Shown here in pieces: positions 1 through 8,006 of a stretch of 64,000 bases of DNA (within the stretch, counting starts at the first letter, position 1; the number at the start of each line of letters is the position of its first letter). The DNA is from Rhodospirillales bacterium (GTDB taxonomy: Bacteria > Pseudomonadota > Alphaproteobacteria > Rhodospirillales > Casp-alpha2), in the NCBI GenBank assembly GCA_023145215.1, contig JAGLED010000026.1:1-64000 (forward strand), read 5' to 3'. Both the position numbers and the translations under genes were made by a program. Under the pieces are notes generated by a model. That model was not told the DNA's origin. It worked only from the letters and a program-made list of their open reading frames with translations, and did no database searches.

Positions 1-600
1 GCAGTTGATGTAATCCTTGCCGTCCCCTTTGTCGTAACGGGACTGGAACCACGCCACGTCGAAGTCGATGCTTTCCTTGTAGACAATGGGAGCGATGGCA
101 TCGAAGAACGCGAGTTGGTCTTCGCCACTGACCTCCAGGATCGCCTTGGTCAGATCGGGCGACGTCAACGGCCCGGTGGCGACGATGACGCTCGACCAGT
201 CTTCGGGGGGTAGCCCGGCGACCTCGCCACGCTCGATGGTGATCAGCGGGTGATCCTCGAGCGCTTTCGTCACCTCCGCCGAAAACGCGTCCCGGTCGAC
301 GGCAAGCGCCGCGCCCGCGGGCACCTTGTGGGTGTCAGCCGAACGGATAATCAGCGAGCCGGTGCGGCGCATCTCTTCGTGGAGCAGACCGACGGCGTTG
401 GTCTCAAAATCGTCGGACCTGAACGAATTCGAGCACACAAGCTCGGCGCAGCCGTCGGTGTGGTGGGCGTCGGTTTGTCTGACCGGGCGCATCTCGTGCA
501 GAACGACGGGGACGCCTGCTTCCGCGAGTTGCCAGGCGGCTTCCGAGCCGGCGAGGCCGGCGCCGATCACGTGGACGGGTTCGGGTGTGGTGGCGTTCAT
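1..600 (-). CDS. trmFO: TrmFO, folate/FAD-dependent tRNA (uracil-54) C5-methyltransferase, 3' part missing
   Basis: This gene runs off the left edge; the first 200 codons are present. TrmFO methylates U54 in the tRNA T-loop using methylenetetrahydrofolate and FAD in the cytoplasm. The reading starts [20 protein letters not shown], an N-terminal FAD-binding Rossmann loop ([10 protein letters not shown] near residues 13-22). The family blocks [16 protein letters not shown] and [12 protein letters not shown] follow, and the visible part ends ...GKDYINC, which matches the TrmFO block containing one of its conserved cysteines. The ATG is at 598-600. The gene diverges from the pentapeptide-repeat gene at 753. 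The family call is secure; whether the missing 3' part is intact cannot be seen. Confidence 0.93.
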   Translation of the reverse strand, partial: MNATTPEPVHVIGAGLAGSEAAWQLAEAGVPVVLHEMRPVRQTDAHHTDGCAELVCSNSFRSDDFETNAVGLLHEEMRRTGSLIIRSADTHKVPAGAALAVDRDAFSAEVTKALEDHPLITIERGEVAGLPPEDWSSVIVATGPLTSPDLTKAILEVSGEDQLAFFDAIAPIVYKESIDFDVAWFQSRYDKGDGKDYINC

Positions 601-673
601 CTCAATCCGATTAATTGCTGTTTAAGACATTGAAACGACAATGCTTAGGCTCAAAGGGTAGTGAGCAATAACG

Positions 674-702
674 ATGACTGCAATGGGCGCGGTGTTTATA
701 AT
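674..702 (+). promoter_or_regulatory. Predicted sigma-70 promoter for the pentapeptide-repeat gene
   Basis: ATGACT at 674-679 (four of six matches to TTGACA) lies 17 bases before a perfect TATAAT at 697-702. Transcription would start near 709 and leave a leader of about 45 bases before the ATG at 753. The pattern is seen directly; activity is inferred. Confidence 0.55.
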
Positions 703-752
703 CGTTCGAATGCAATGTCCAGCGTCAACGGAGGTGGTACGCGCTGGCCTGG

Positions 753-2138
753 ATGGATACGCCAATGGCGCTGAACGACGAAGTCGACAAAAGCGAATAC
801 AAAAAACTCTCGCAGCAGGAAGTTGATGAAATCCTAGACTCGCACGAGCTGTTCCTGAAGGGAACGCGGGGCGGCGAACGGGCCAAGTTCGGAATGATGG
901 ATCTGTCGTATCTGGATTTCAGCGGCCGAGATCTCAGCCGCGCCGATATGGTCGGCACGATCATGGCCAACTGCGAACTCGAAAATACCAAGCTCGCCGA
1001 AGCCAACCTGTTTGCCTGCGATCTCAGGCACGCGGTGCTGGTGCGCGCCAACCTCGACCGGGCCGATCTTCGCGGCGCGTGTCTTGCCGGTGCGAACCTG
1101 ACGCTCGCCAGCCTCGTCGACTGCGACATGCGCGATGGGGTGTTATTGCGCTCAGGCGCAAAGGGCGACTTGATGCCGATGAACAAGAACGAGGCGACAC
1201 CGGGCATGGAAAAGGCCAAGGTGCGCGGCGCCGATATGAGCGGCGCGAAAGTCTCGGACAGCATCATCGTGCAGACCGACCTGACCGATTGCAATCTCAA
1301 GAACGCCAAGTTCGTGCGCGCCAACCTGTCGCTGTCGAACCTCACCGGGTGCAACCTCGAAGGCACCGACTTCACGGACGCCAACCTGTCGGGTGCAGTG
1401 TTCCACGGTGCGATCTTTACCGGCACCACGCTGGACGGCGCCGATCTTTCGGGGGCCGATCTGATCGGCGCGATGTTCGACAACGTCGATTTTTCCAAGG
1501 TCGATTTGTCGGACGCCAAGGTCGCGAAAAGCCTCGAAGCGGTCGACCTGTCGCTGAAGGAGATCATCTCCCAGCATGCGAGCTGGATGAAGACCAACGG
1601 CAAGGAAGGACGCCGCGCGACGTTTTCGAAGCGCGATCTGTCGAACCAGAACCTGTCGGGCGTGAATCTCTCGGCGGCTGATTTCTCGCTCGCCACCATG
1701 AAGGGTGCGGACCTGTCGAAATCCGAATGCCTGATGACCGATTTTTCCTACTGCGATCTTCGCGGCGCCGTGTTCTCGCGGGCCGATCTGCGTGGCGCCA
1801 AGTTCTCGCGCGCCAACCTGACGAATGCCAATCTCGTTGCCGTCGATCTGTCGGAGGTGATGGTTTCGACCCGTGCCGGCGGCGGCGAATGGCGCGCCAA
1901 CCTGGACAACGCGAAGCTCAAGGGGGCGCTTTTGAACGGCGCGAACCTCAAGAACGCGGACTTCACCAAGTGCGACTTTACCGAGGCGGACCTCAGGGAT
2001 GCGGACTTCCGGGGCTCGCTGCTGACCGACGCGATCTTCACCGGTGCCGATATGCGCGGCGCGCAATTCGAAAATACCGATCGCCGTGGCGCGATCGGTC
2101 TTCCGAAAGCGTTCGAGGAAGACGAGGACGACGATTGA
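753..2138 (+). CDS. Pentapeptide-repeat protein, cytosolic
   Basis: This is a 461-residue protein made mostly of A(D/N)LxX pentapeptide repeats, which fold into a right-handed quadrilateral beta-helix. Repeats run from about residue 50 to 115, 155 to 265 and 300 to 440. Two breaks interrupt them. One is an insertion near residues 130-150 (KGDLMPMNKNEATPG). The other is a helical linker near 265-300 with the HxSWM...GKEGRRA pattern often seen between repeat blocks. There is no signal peptide or membrane segment. The tail is acidic (EDEDDD). ATG 753 is taken as the start, with GGAGGTGG at 730-737 as a rather distant ribosome site; ATG 765 is an alternative. The role is unknown. It is much longer than Qnr/MfpA gyrase-protection proteins and does not resemble them in layout. 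Confidence 0.85.
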   Translation: MDTPMALNDEVDKSEYKKLSQQEVDEILDSHELFLKGTRGGERAKFGMMDLSYLDFSGRDLSRADMVGTIMANCELENTKLAEANLFACDLRHAVLVRANLDRADLRGACLAGANLTLASLVDCDMRDGVLLRSGAKGDLMPMNKNEATPGMEKAKVRGADMSGAKVSDSIIVQTDLTDCNLKNAKFVRANLSLSNLTGCNLEGTDFTDANLSGAVFHGAIFTGTTLDGADLSGADLIGAMFDNVDFSKVDLSDAKVAKSLEAVDLSLKEIISQHASWMKTNGKEGRRATFSKRDLSNQNLSGVNLSAADFSLATMKGADLSKSECLMTDFSYCDLRGAVFSRADLRGAKFSRANLTNANLVAVDLSEVMVSTRAGGGEWRANLDNAKLKGALLNGANLKNADFTKCDFTEADLRDADFRGSLLTDAIFTGADMRGAQFENTDRRGAIGLPKAFEEDEDDD

Positions 2139-2162
2139 GCCCAAGAGGTTTGGCGCGGTTAT

Positions 2163-2340
2163 CCCTCTCCCCCTTTCAAGGGGGAGAGGTTAGGTGAGGG
2201 GGGCATCGTGTTTCACCTGCCTGCGGGCTTTTAAGTTTTTACCTCCTCACCTGTCCTCTCCTCCAATAGTGGAGGAGAGGGACCCTGGCGAAACGCCGAG
2301 CAAACTTACTCTGACCTTTTGAAGAGACATCGGGTGAGGG
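2163..2340. repeat. Palindromic intergenic element, copy A (two hairpin arms)
   Basis: It lies between two convergent genes. The first arm is CCTCTCCCCCTTTC/AAGGGGGAGAGG (2164-2189). The second arm is CCTCTCCTCC...GGAGGAGAGG (about 2253-2281). The outer ends read TGAGGGG. It shares its core words (CCTCTCCCCC, GGGGGAGAGG, ACCTGTCCTC, GTGAGGGG) with the elements at 4461, 6197 and 11375. Copy A is longer, with about 50 extra bases inside it. It ends 3 bases before the stop codon of the minus-strand gene. Confidence 0.75.
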
Positions 2341-2343
2341 GCC

Positions 2344-2829
2344 TTATATTCCCAGCGCGGTCTCGATGCGGCGGATGTGGAAATCCTCGACCTTGCTGAC
2401 CGGGCTGGCGAAGGGGAGCGCGCTTTCCTTGTGCGCACGGGCGACTGCGAGCGCCACGTCGAGGATGAATTCCTTATACGGGCGTGCGTCTTTCTTTCCC
2501 AAGCGCGCGTCGATCAGCAGGCCGGCCTCTTTGACCTGTTTGAGGGCGTTTTCGACCGGCTTCTCGCCGCTCATCGCCGACGAGACGGTGGTGCAATGCT
2601 TCTGAAACGTGTCGTGATCGGCCTCGACCACCTCGTCGAGGATCGCGGCGACGAACGGGGACTTGCGTCGTTTGGCACCGGCTTTCTTCAGGAATTCTGT
2701 GAACGCCTTGTATTCGCGGCCTTCGGAAATCGTCGAGTAGTCGACGGCGGAGATCACCGCCGCCACAACGAGCGGCAGTTGCCGAAGCGTCTGCCATTCG
2801 GCTTCGTCGAATTCCCCCGTTTCGGCCAC
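2344..2829 (-). CDS. Unknown helical protein, paralogue of the gene upstream
   Basis: A 161-residue soluble protein that I cannot assign to a named family. It aligns end to end with the product of 2839-3333. Shared features are an N-terminal ExxxW...P.(V/I)AAAVISA block, a central F..FL(K/V)K segment, an alternating helical region, and a C-terminal KKDA(R/K)xYKxF(I/L)(L)D.A.AVA.A.KE block ending in LQ/IETAL. The shared pattern shows a gene duplication. No signal peptide, membrane span or catalytic motif is visible. It starts 9 bases after the upstream paralogue's stop, so the two form a tight two-gene operon. A role as a structural or regulatory helical bundle (TerB-like in feel) is only a guess. 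Confidence 0.75.
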   Translation of the reverse strand: MAETGEFDEAEWQTLRQLPLVVAAVISAVDYSTISEGREYKAFTEFLKKAGAKRRKSPFVAAILDEVVEADHDTFQKHCTTVSSAMSGEKPVENALKQVKEAGLLIDARLGKKDARPYKEFILDVALAVARAHKESALPFASPVSKVEDFHIRRIETALGI

Positions 2830-2838
2830 GTCCCCGCC

Positions 2839-3333
2839 TTACATATCAAGCGCGCTTTGTAACTGGCGCAGGTAAAACTCTTCCTTCTTGCTGATCGAAC
2901 CGCCGAAGACGAAGAAGCCCTCCTTTGACGCCGACGCCACCGCCGTCGCCGCATCGATCAGAAACTTCTTGTACTGCTTGGCGTCCTTTTTGTCAGCAAT
3001 GCGTTCGAGAATTTCGCCCGCTTCACCGACCGCCTTGATCCGGTCTTCGAGCGGCGATTCATGCGACGCCGATGCGCCGATGGTGGCGAACAGCTTGTCG
3101 AACTCGCCCGTGCCTTCGTCCTCGATCGCGTCGAGAACCTCGGCGACGAGCTGGGTCTTGCCGTATTTCTTGCGCAGTTTGACGAGCGACTCCTTGAACG
3201 CCTGGATTTCCTCTTCCTCGGAATCCATGTCGTCGCCGACGTCGTCGGATGCGGAGATCACCGCCGCCGCGATGATCGGCGCAGACGCAATCTTCCGCCA
3301 GTCGTCAGGGTCGAAATAACTTTTCGATGCCAT
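2839..3333 (-). CDS. Unknown helical protein, first gene of a tandem paralogous pair
   Basis: A 164-residue protein beginning [20 protein letters not shown]. The ATG at 3331-3333 is chosen because GGGGGA lies 4-9 bases upstream; in-frame starts at 3342 or 3363 are possible but lack a better site. It is acidic, with a DSEEEE stretch near residue 40, and is probably all helical. It matches the downstream gene over its whole length, including the [19 protein letters not shown] block near residue 130. No known domain is recognised. It is co-directional and nearly contiguous with its paralogue, so they are probably co-expressed and could form a hetero-complex. Confidence 0.75.
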   Translation of the reverse strand: MASKSYFDPDDWRKIASAPIIAAAVISASDDVGDDMDSEEEEIQAFKESLVKLRKKYGKTQLVAEVLDAIEDEGTGEFDKLFATIGASASHESPLEDRIKAVGEAGEILERIADKKDAKQYKKFLIDAATAVASASKEGFFVFGGSISKKEEFYLRQLQSALDM

Positions 3334-3639
3334 GTTTTCCCCCATTTTTCGAGCACGCCCCACGCTACATCAGCGGGGATCGATAGGCCAAGAGCTGCGC
3401 AGGTTACCGTCTGCGCCACCGGGATAGCCGACCCGGCAGTGTTTATGAGTAGCCGTGCCGCGAAAACGGTTACAGCCACATTTTGTCATTTATTGTTAAA
3501 TCTGCTGAAACAATGTTGTGCCGCCGGGTTGCCGACAGACCCGAAAAAGTGTGCTAGGGTTCTGTTCAAAGATGCCTCGGTTGGAGGTGCGGCCCTCTAT
3601 TGCGCTTTCGATCGGCGAACCGGATTGAGGAGGCGCAAC
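3334..3639. other. Intergenic region between divergent genes
   Basis: 306 bases between the unknown paralogue pair (minus) and an exported protein (plus). No convincing gene is seen. A candidate promoter lies at 3529-3557, and a strong ribosome site GAGGAGG lies just before 3640. The middle (about 3480-3515) is locally AT-rich. Confidence 0.6.
3529..3557 (+). promoter_or_regulatory. Candidate promoter for the exported protein
   Basis: TTGCCG at 3529-3534, a 17-base spacer, then TGCTAG at 3552-3557. A GCTAG-type -10 is common in alphaproteobacterial promoters. The leader would be about 75 bases. The match is modest. Confidence 0.35.
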
Positions 3640-4437
3640 ATGCGTGCACTCACGAAAACGATCATGGCCGCCGCCGCGCTCGCGGTTTTACCGGCCACCG
3701 CCAACGCCGCACCGCAGATGCTGGGTGTGGTCGCCACGTCGCAACCGCTGAAGCTCGAATGCGGTACCGAGACCTGCACGGTCGAGTTGTCGACGTTCTG
3801 CCTGCAGTCGGAACGGGATACCCCCGACCGTCATTATGTCTACACACCCCACGATCTGTCGGTGTTCAAGGTCCTCGCCAGCAACGAAGCAGGCGAGACG
3901 ACCGAGGTGTCGCTGACGGCCGCCAAGGTCAGGGCCGAACGGGGATACACCGCCGCCCGGATCGAGTTTTCGGTGCATGATCTGAAGGAAAAAGGCCTGA
4001 GCGCCAGATCGCTCCGCGTCGCGGACGGCGGCGTGCTGGTGCCGATGCCGGTGCCGGGCGACCCGAACCCGATCATGGAGGGTGAGGTCGAACACGTGAT
4101 CGCCTCCCTGCAACCTGTCGCCAACAAGATCTTCAAACTGCACAGCAACGAGTTCGAGGCGATCAAGGTCGTCAGCCGGGTGCTCAGCGAAACGCCGACG
4201 GCGGGCCGCCTGAAAAAGCAGGACCGCGAAAATCTTTGGCAAAACACGTTCGGTGAAACGGCGCGGGAATCGATCGGCCCGGGCATGCACCGCGCCGCCG
4301 ACGTGGTCGGCTATTGCCAGTACAGAACCTCGCAGGGCCGGTTCTTCAGCGTGCGCCGCTGTCTCGAACAACGCCTCGACGGCATGATGATGAACCTCAA
4401 TACGGATTACTGGAAAGCGGTCAAACCGGGGTCGTGA
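3640..4437 (+). CDS. Exported protein of unknown function
   Basis: A 265-residue protein with a Sec signal peptide ([20 protein letters not shown], then ANA-A cleavage near residue 24). The mature part has two closely spaced cysteines (LECGTETC) plus others ([20 protein letters not shown]), which suggests disulphides in the periplasm. The segment [16 protein letters not shown] and the later [15 protein letters not shown] region match no family I can name. The ATG at 3640 is preceded by GAGGAGG, a near-perfect ribosome site, so the longer open frame upstream is not needed. It stands alone, followed by a palindromic repeat that may end its transcript. Confidence 0.8.
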   Translation: MRALTKTIMAAAALAVLPATANAAPQMLGVVATSQPLKLECGTETCTVELSTFCLQSERDTPDRHYVYTPHDLSVFKVLASNEAGETTEVSLTAAKVRAERGYTAARIEFSVHDLKEKGLSARSLRVADGGVLVPMPVPGDPNPIMEGEVEHVIASLQPVANKIFKLHSNEFEAIKVVSRVLSETPTAGRLKKQDRENLWQNTFGETARESIGPGMHRAADVVGYCQYRTSQGRFFSVRRCLEQRLDGMMMNLNTDYWKAVKPGS

Positions 4438-4460
4438 TTCTTTTGAGCTAACGCGCTTAC

Positions 4461-4567
4461 CCTTTTGCCCAACCTCTCTCCCTTATGGAGGGGGAGAGGG
4501 GTGAGTTGCGGTGTGTCGTCAGGGTCACTCTTCCCCACGGATGTGGGGGAGAGGACAGGTGAGGGGG
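4461..4567. repeat. Palindromic intergenic element, copy B
   Basis: About 107 bases after the stop at 4437, between tandem genes. Arm 1 is CCTCTCTCCCTTATGGAGGGGGAGAGG. Arm 2 is CTCTTCCCCACGGATGTGGGGGAGAG. The outer ends (CCCTTTTGCCC / GGTGAGGGGGG) pair imperfectly. The central words GTCAGGGTCACTC and GAGGACAGGTGAGGGG are shared with copies C and D. Confidence 0.85.
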
Positions 4568-4613
4568 GCTGATTTTTCGTGCCAAGCCTGAGCAGTCGTC
4601 CTAAAATCTCCCC

Positions 4614-5441
4614 ATGACAAACTATCTCAACGACGTCGAAGAACTCGCCAGCCACGTGCCGGACGGTGCCTTGCTGGCCTTACCCCCCGAATATAGCTTC
4701 GTGCCGATGGCGCTCGTCAGGGCGATCATCCGCCGTGGCGTGAAGGGCCTGCATATTCTGACCGTGCCGATCAACGGCCTTGCCGCCGACATGCTGATCG
4801 GGGCCGGCTGCGTGAAGACGGTCGAGTGTGCCGCGGTTTCGTTGGGCGAAGCGGGCCCTGCGCCACGCTTCGGTGCGGCGGTCGAAAGCGGCTCGATCAA
4901 GATCATCGACAGCACGTGCCCGGCGATCCACACCGGCCTGCAAGCGACAGAAAAAGGCGTGCCGTTCATGCCCCTCGCCGGGATCATCGGCTCGGACCTG
5001 TTGAAATACCGCGACGACTGGAAAGTGGTCGACGACCCGATGGGGCAGGGCAACGGCAGGATCGTGCTGATTCCGGCGATCAATCCGGATGTGGCGATCA
5101 TCCACAGCCCGCTTGCCGACCGCGACGGCAACGTCTGGATTGGCCGCCGCCGTGAACTCGCGACCATCGCGCACGCCGCCAAGACACTGCTGGTGACGGT
5201 CGAGAAAATTCAGGACGAGAGCCTTCTGGCGTCCGAAGCGACCGCGGCGGCGACGCTGCCGGGTTTCTACGTCACCGCACTGGCGCAAGCCGAAATGGGC
5301 GCGAAACCGCTGGGCCTGGTCGAGCATTACGCCGCCGACACCGACGAGATCGCCACCTACGCCCGCGAGGCGCGGACGGAAGAAGGTTTCAACGCTTATA
5401 TGCAGCGAAACGTCTTCGGCGCGCAGGAGGCGGCCGAGTGA
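4614..5441 (+). CDS. CoA-transferase family I, alpha subunit (glutaconate-CoA-transferase/IpdA type)
   Basis: A 275-residue alpha subunit of a heteromeric CoA-transferase-like enzyme. Family features are VPDGALLALPPEYSFVPMAL at the N-terminus, a Rossmann-like segment GLHILTVPINGLAADMLIGAG, and the conserved block NPDVAIIHSPLADRDGNVWI near residue 165. Such enzymes move CoA between organic acids; the IpdAB subgroup instead opens a steroid ring as CoA thioester. The substrate here cannot be told. The stop overlaps the beta-subunit start (GTGA, 5438-5441), so translation is coupled, as expected for subunits of one complex. Confidence 0.85.
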   Translation: MTNYLNDVEELASHVPDGALLALPPEYSFVPMALVRAIIRRGVKGLHILTVPINGLAADMLIGAGCVKTVECAAVSLGEAGPAPRFGAAVESGSIKIIDSTCPAIHTGLQATEKGVPFMPLAGIIGSDLLKYRDDWKVVDDPMGQGNGRIVLIPAINPDVAIIHSPLADRDGNVWIGRRRELATIAHAAKTLLVTVEKIQDESLLASEATAAATLPGFYVTALAQAEMGAKPLGLVEHYAADTDEIATYAREARTEEGFNAYMQRNVFGAQEAAE

Positions 5442-6181
5442 CCTATTCCCGCGACGAATTCCTGATCACGACCATTGCCCGGTTGCTTGAGACCCCCGAC
5501 GTGCGTCATGTCGCCGTCGGGGCGGCATCTCCCATTCCGGGAGCGGCGGCATTGCTGGCGCGCAAGGTCAACGGCGGCACGCCGCGCGTCTCGCTGATCC
5601 ATGGCAAGGCGACCAATCCGTTCTGCGACGGCGGACGCGAGATCTTCGACGCCGCCGGGCAGGGGCGTATCGACGTGTTTTTCCTGGGCGGCGTGCAGAT
5701 CGACGGCCAGGCCAACCTGAACCTCGTCGGTACGGGCGAATATCCGACCGTCGATAAGCGGTTTTCGGGTTCGTTCGGTTCGGCGTTCATGTACTTCACG
5801 GTGCCCAAGGTGATCCTGTTCCGGCCCGAGCATTCGCGCCGTGTGTTCGTGCCCAAGGTCGATTTCATTTCTGCGCCCGGCGTCAGCGACCCGGACGTTT
5901 ATCGTCCGGGCGGGCCGAAGTACCTGGTCACAGAACTCTGCATGATGTCGTTCAACCGCGATGTCGGCCGGTTCAAGCTGGAAAGCGTGACCCCCGGCCG
6001 TACGGTCGAGGAAGTGTTGGACAACACCGGTTTCGAAATCGATGTCCCCGATCATGTGCCGGAAACCCCGGCACCCGAGGAAGAGCGTCTGGCCTTGTTG
6101 CGCTCGTCGGTCGGGGTCGAGGTGGCGGATACCTATCCCGCATTCGCCAAGGACGTGCTCGGCGTCGACGTCGCGGCTTGA
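5438..6181 (+). CDS. CoA-transferase family I, beta subunit (glutaconate-CoA-transferase/IpdB type)
   Basis: A 247-residue beta subunit starting at GTG 5438, with GCAGGAGG 8 bases upstream inside the alpha gene. It carries the family's glycine-rich start (RHVAVGAASPIPGAAALLAR), the segment GRIDVFFLGGVQIDGQANLN and the C-terminal block LVTELCMMSFNRDVGRFKL. I do not see the classical SENG active-site tetrapeptide of acetoacetate-type enzymes. This fits the glutaconate/IpdB side of the family and leaves the exact chemistry open. No ring-degradation genes lie beside it. It is followed by a palindromic repeat. Confidence 0.83.
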   Translation: MTYSRDEFLITTIARLLETPDVRHVAVGAASPIPGAAALLARKVNGGTPRVSLIHGKATNPFCDGGREIFDAAGQGRIDVFFLGGVQIDGQANLNLVGTGEYPTVDKRFSGSFGSAFMYFTVPKVILFRPEHSRRVFVPKVDFISAPGVSDPDVYRPGGPKYLVTELCMMSFNRDVGRFKLESVTPGRTVEEVLDNTGFEIDVPDHVPETPAPEEERLALLRSSVGVEVADTYPAFAKDVLGVDVAA

Positions 6182-6196
6182 GCTTAAACAGGCTTA

Positions 6197-6302
6197 CCCC
6201 CTCACCCAACCTCTCCCCCTTTGAGGGGGGAGAGGGGCTAGCTGCGGCATTGCGTCAGGGTCCCTCTTCCCCGTGAAATGGGGGAGAGGACAGGTGAGGG
6301 GG
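6197..6302. repeat. Palindromic intergenic element, copy C
   Basis: 106 bases between convergent genes. The outer ends CCCCCTCACC and GGTGAGGGGG are perfectly complementary. Inside are two hairpins: CCTCTCCCCC/GGGGGGAGAGG, and CTCTTCCCC/GGGGGAGAG. The whole can fold as a three-way junction. Confidence 0.88.
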
Positions 6303-6315
6303 CTTTATTGACCCA

Positions 6316-7053
6316 CTAGAAACTGACCGTCTTGCCGTCTTCCGCCAATTCATAATCGGTGACTTCAGACAGGTGCTTCATCATGTCCGGGCCGAAGTGG
6401 GTCAGGATCAGGCGCTTGGGCGCGATCGCGGGCATGCGTTCTTGCAGTGTCGCGAGATCGAGGTGCCCCTTCACCTGCTTATCGAAGAACAGGCATTCGG
6501 TGATGAACAGGTCGGCGTTCCGTCCCGCGCCCGCCACACCGTCGCACCACTGTGTGTCGCCGGTGTAGGCGACGGTCTTGTTATCCACCGTAACCCGCAG
6601 CGCATAAGGCGGGTCGCCGCAATGGTGCGAGACGGGGAACGTTTCCACGCTCAAGCCGCCGACCTCGGTCGATTCCAGTTTCGGCATCTCGATGACATCC
6701 GTTTCGAATTTGCGCGGCGCGTCGGCGGAGCCGGGGAACAGCAGTTCCATCGCGTCGCGCAGCCGTGCCCTGGTGCCTGGCGGCCCGGCGATCACCAACG
6801 GCTTTTCGCGCTTCGAATAAAGCTGCGCATCGAGGATGAAGAACGGGATCCCTGCGAAGTGATCGCCATGCAGGTGGGTCAATAGAATCGTGTCGATGCT
6901 GTTCGGATCGATCCCATGATGGCGGATCGCGGTCATGCTGGTCGCGCCGCAGTCGATCAGGAACGCGGTCTCGTCGGCCTGAACGTAAAAGCAGGTATTG
7001 AAGCGGCCGCCGGTGCCGAAGGCGTCGCCGCAGCCGACAAATGTCAGGTCCAT
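6316..7053 (-). CDS. MBL-fold metallo-hydrolase, RNase Z-like
   Basis: A 245-residue metallo-beta-lactamase-fold hydrolase. The zinc motif THLHGDH places H60, H62, D64 and H65. Later ligands are visible as H in VSHHCG (near residue 142), D in YTGDTQWC (near 170) and H in LILTHFGPD (near 219). The N-terminus (LTFVGCGDAFGTGGR) is typical of the RNase Z/arylsulfatase-like branch. Length fits a phosphodiesterase or small-molecule hydrolase. tRNA 3'-processing is possible but the exosite arm of true RNase Z is not evident. It is downstream of, and 15 bases from, the DUF2189 gene, so probably co-transcribed. Confidence 0.87.
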   Translation of the reverse strand: MDLTFVGCGDAFGTGGRFNTCFYVQADETAFLIDCGATSMTAIRHHGIDPNSIDTILLTHLHGDHFAGIPFFILDAQLYSKREKPLVIAGPPGTRARLRDAMELLFPGSADAPRKFETDVIEMPKLESTEVGGLSVETFPVSHHCGDPPYALRVTVDNKTVAYTGDTQWCDGVAGAGRNADLFITECLFFDKQVKGHLDLATLQERMPAIAPKRLILTHFGPDMMKHLSEVTDYELAEDGKTVSF

Positions 7054-7068
7054 TCGCTCAATTCCCGA

Positions 7069-7881
7069 TCACATTTCCGGCTTCACCAGCGCGCGGTAGG
7101 CGTGCCACGTCGCGTGCCCGATCAGCGGCAGTGTGAGGGCGAGGCCGATGAATGCCGTCGCCATACCCGCCGCCGTGACGACGACGATGATCGCCGCCCA
7201 CACCAGCATCGCGCGCGCGTTGCGGGTGACCGCGAAGATCGACGTCAGCAGCGCGGGCAGGAAATCCGCTTTCTCGCCCAGCATCATCGGCAGCGAGACC
7301 GCGCTGATCAGGAACGCGAACACCGCGAACGCGGCGCCGATGACCGTGCCGACGGCGAGGAACGTCAATCCGTCCGCGGAAAAGAACGTGGTGTTGAGCA
7401 GGTTCTGCAGCGTCAGCATGCCGTAGGGGAAGTTGATGACATAGATCAGCGCCGCCGTTCTCAGCCATAAAATCAGAAAGAACGACATGGCGAGGCCGAA
7501 CCCGAGGATTCGTCCGGGCGCGCGCTGCCAAGCGGTCAAAAGGCATTTGAAGGTCGCGGGTTCGCCCGCCTCGAGGCGGCGGCTGAGTTCGTATATCCCC
7601 ACCGCGAACACCGGCGCGACGAGGACGAACCCGGCGCTCATCGGCCAGACCAGATAATAATATCCGAGCTGATAAAGCCCGACGGTGACGGCGTATCCCA
7701 GCACCACGAAGATCAGCCCGTACGTGACGCCGACCCAGCGCGACTGTCTGAGGTCGTTCCATCCCGCCGCAAGCCAGTGCCATGGCTCGGTCGTAGACAC
7801 CGTGTTGATGCGCGCCGCGAACGGCATTGCCGTCTGTGGCGGGGTCCCGTCCGTCCGATGTGTTTCCGTCTGTTCCGGCAT
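7069..7881 (-). CDS. DUF2189 family integral membrane protein
   Basis: A 270-residue membrane protein beginning MPEQTETHRTDG. The ATG at 7879-7881 has GGGGAGAG just upstream; a longer in-frame start at 7986 lacks this. About six hydrophobic spans follow, including YGLIFVVLGYAVTVGLYQLG, a large loop ending in RRLEAGEPATFKCLLTAWQR, and a C-terminal pair near MLVWAAIIVVVTAAGMATAF. The loop with RLE.G.......W followed by GR...FG matches the DUF2189 family, whose function is unknown. It sits just upstream of the MBL hydrolase and is probably translated from the same message. Confidence 0.85.
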   Translation of the reverse strand: MPEQTETHRTDGTPPQTAMPFAARINTVSTTEPWHWLAAGWNDLRQSRWVGVTYGLIFVVLGYAVTVGLYQLGYYYLVWPMSAGFVLVAPVFAVGIYELSRRLEAGEPATFKCLLTAWQRAPGRILGFGLAMSFFLILWLRTAALIYVINFPYGMLTLQNLLNTTFFSADGLTFLAVGTVIGAAFAVFAFLISAVSLPMMLGEKADFLPALLTSIFAVTRNARAMLVWAAIIVVVTAAGMATAFIGLALTLPLIGHATWHAYRALVKPEM

Positions 7882-8006
7882 GTTTCTCTCCCCGAAGCAC
7901 GTTAGCGCGGCGAAAATTATCCGGCAATCGCCGGGGTGAAGTTGCCTTCCCGGCGTGAGGCGATACACTCCCGCTTCGTTCGACATCTTCTTGGAGTTTA
8001 TCTGTT

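Noticed and set aside
753-2138. Idea that the pentapeptide proteins protect the unusual GyrA from quinolones, as Qnr or MfpA do
   Set aside because: Both proteins have long insertions or membrane spans and do not resemble Qnr/MfpA in length or layout, and neither is linked to gyrA.
1152-2144. Long minus-strand frame opposite the pentapeptide-repeat gene
   Set aside because: It is a mirror of the repetitive plus-strand gene, which has a good promoter and clear repeats.
3061-3639. Extended 458-codon reading of the exported protein starting at 3061
   Set aside because: The extra N-terminal part is antisense to the paralogue gene and has no domain. A near-perfect ribosome site and a signal peptide fix the start at 3640.
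4614-6181. Assignment of the CoA-transferase pair as IpdAB of steroid degradation
   Set aside because: Sequence style is compatible, but no other steroid-degradation genes are nearby and I cannot check the active-site residues by alignment.
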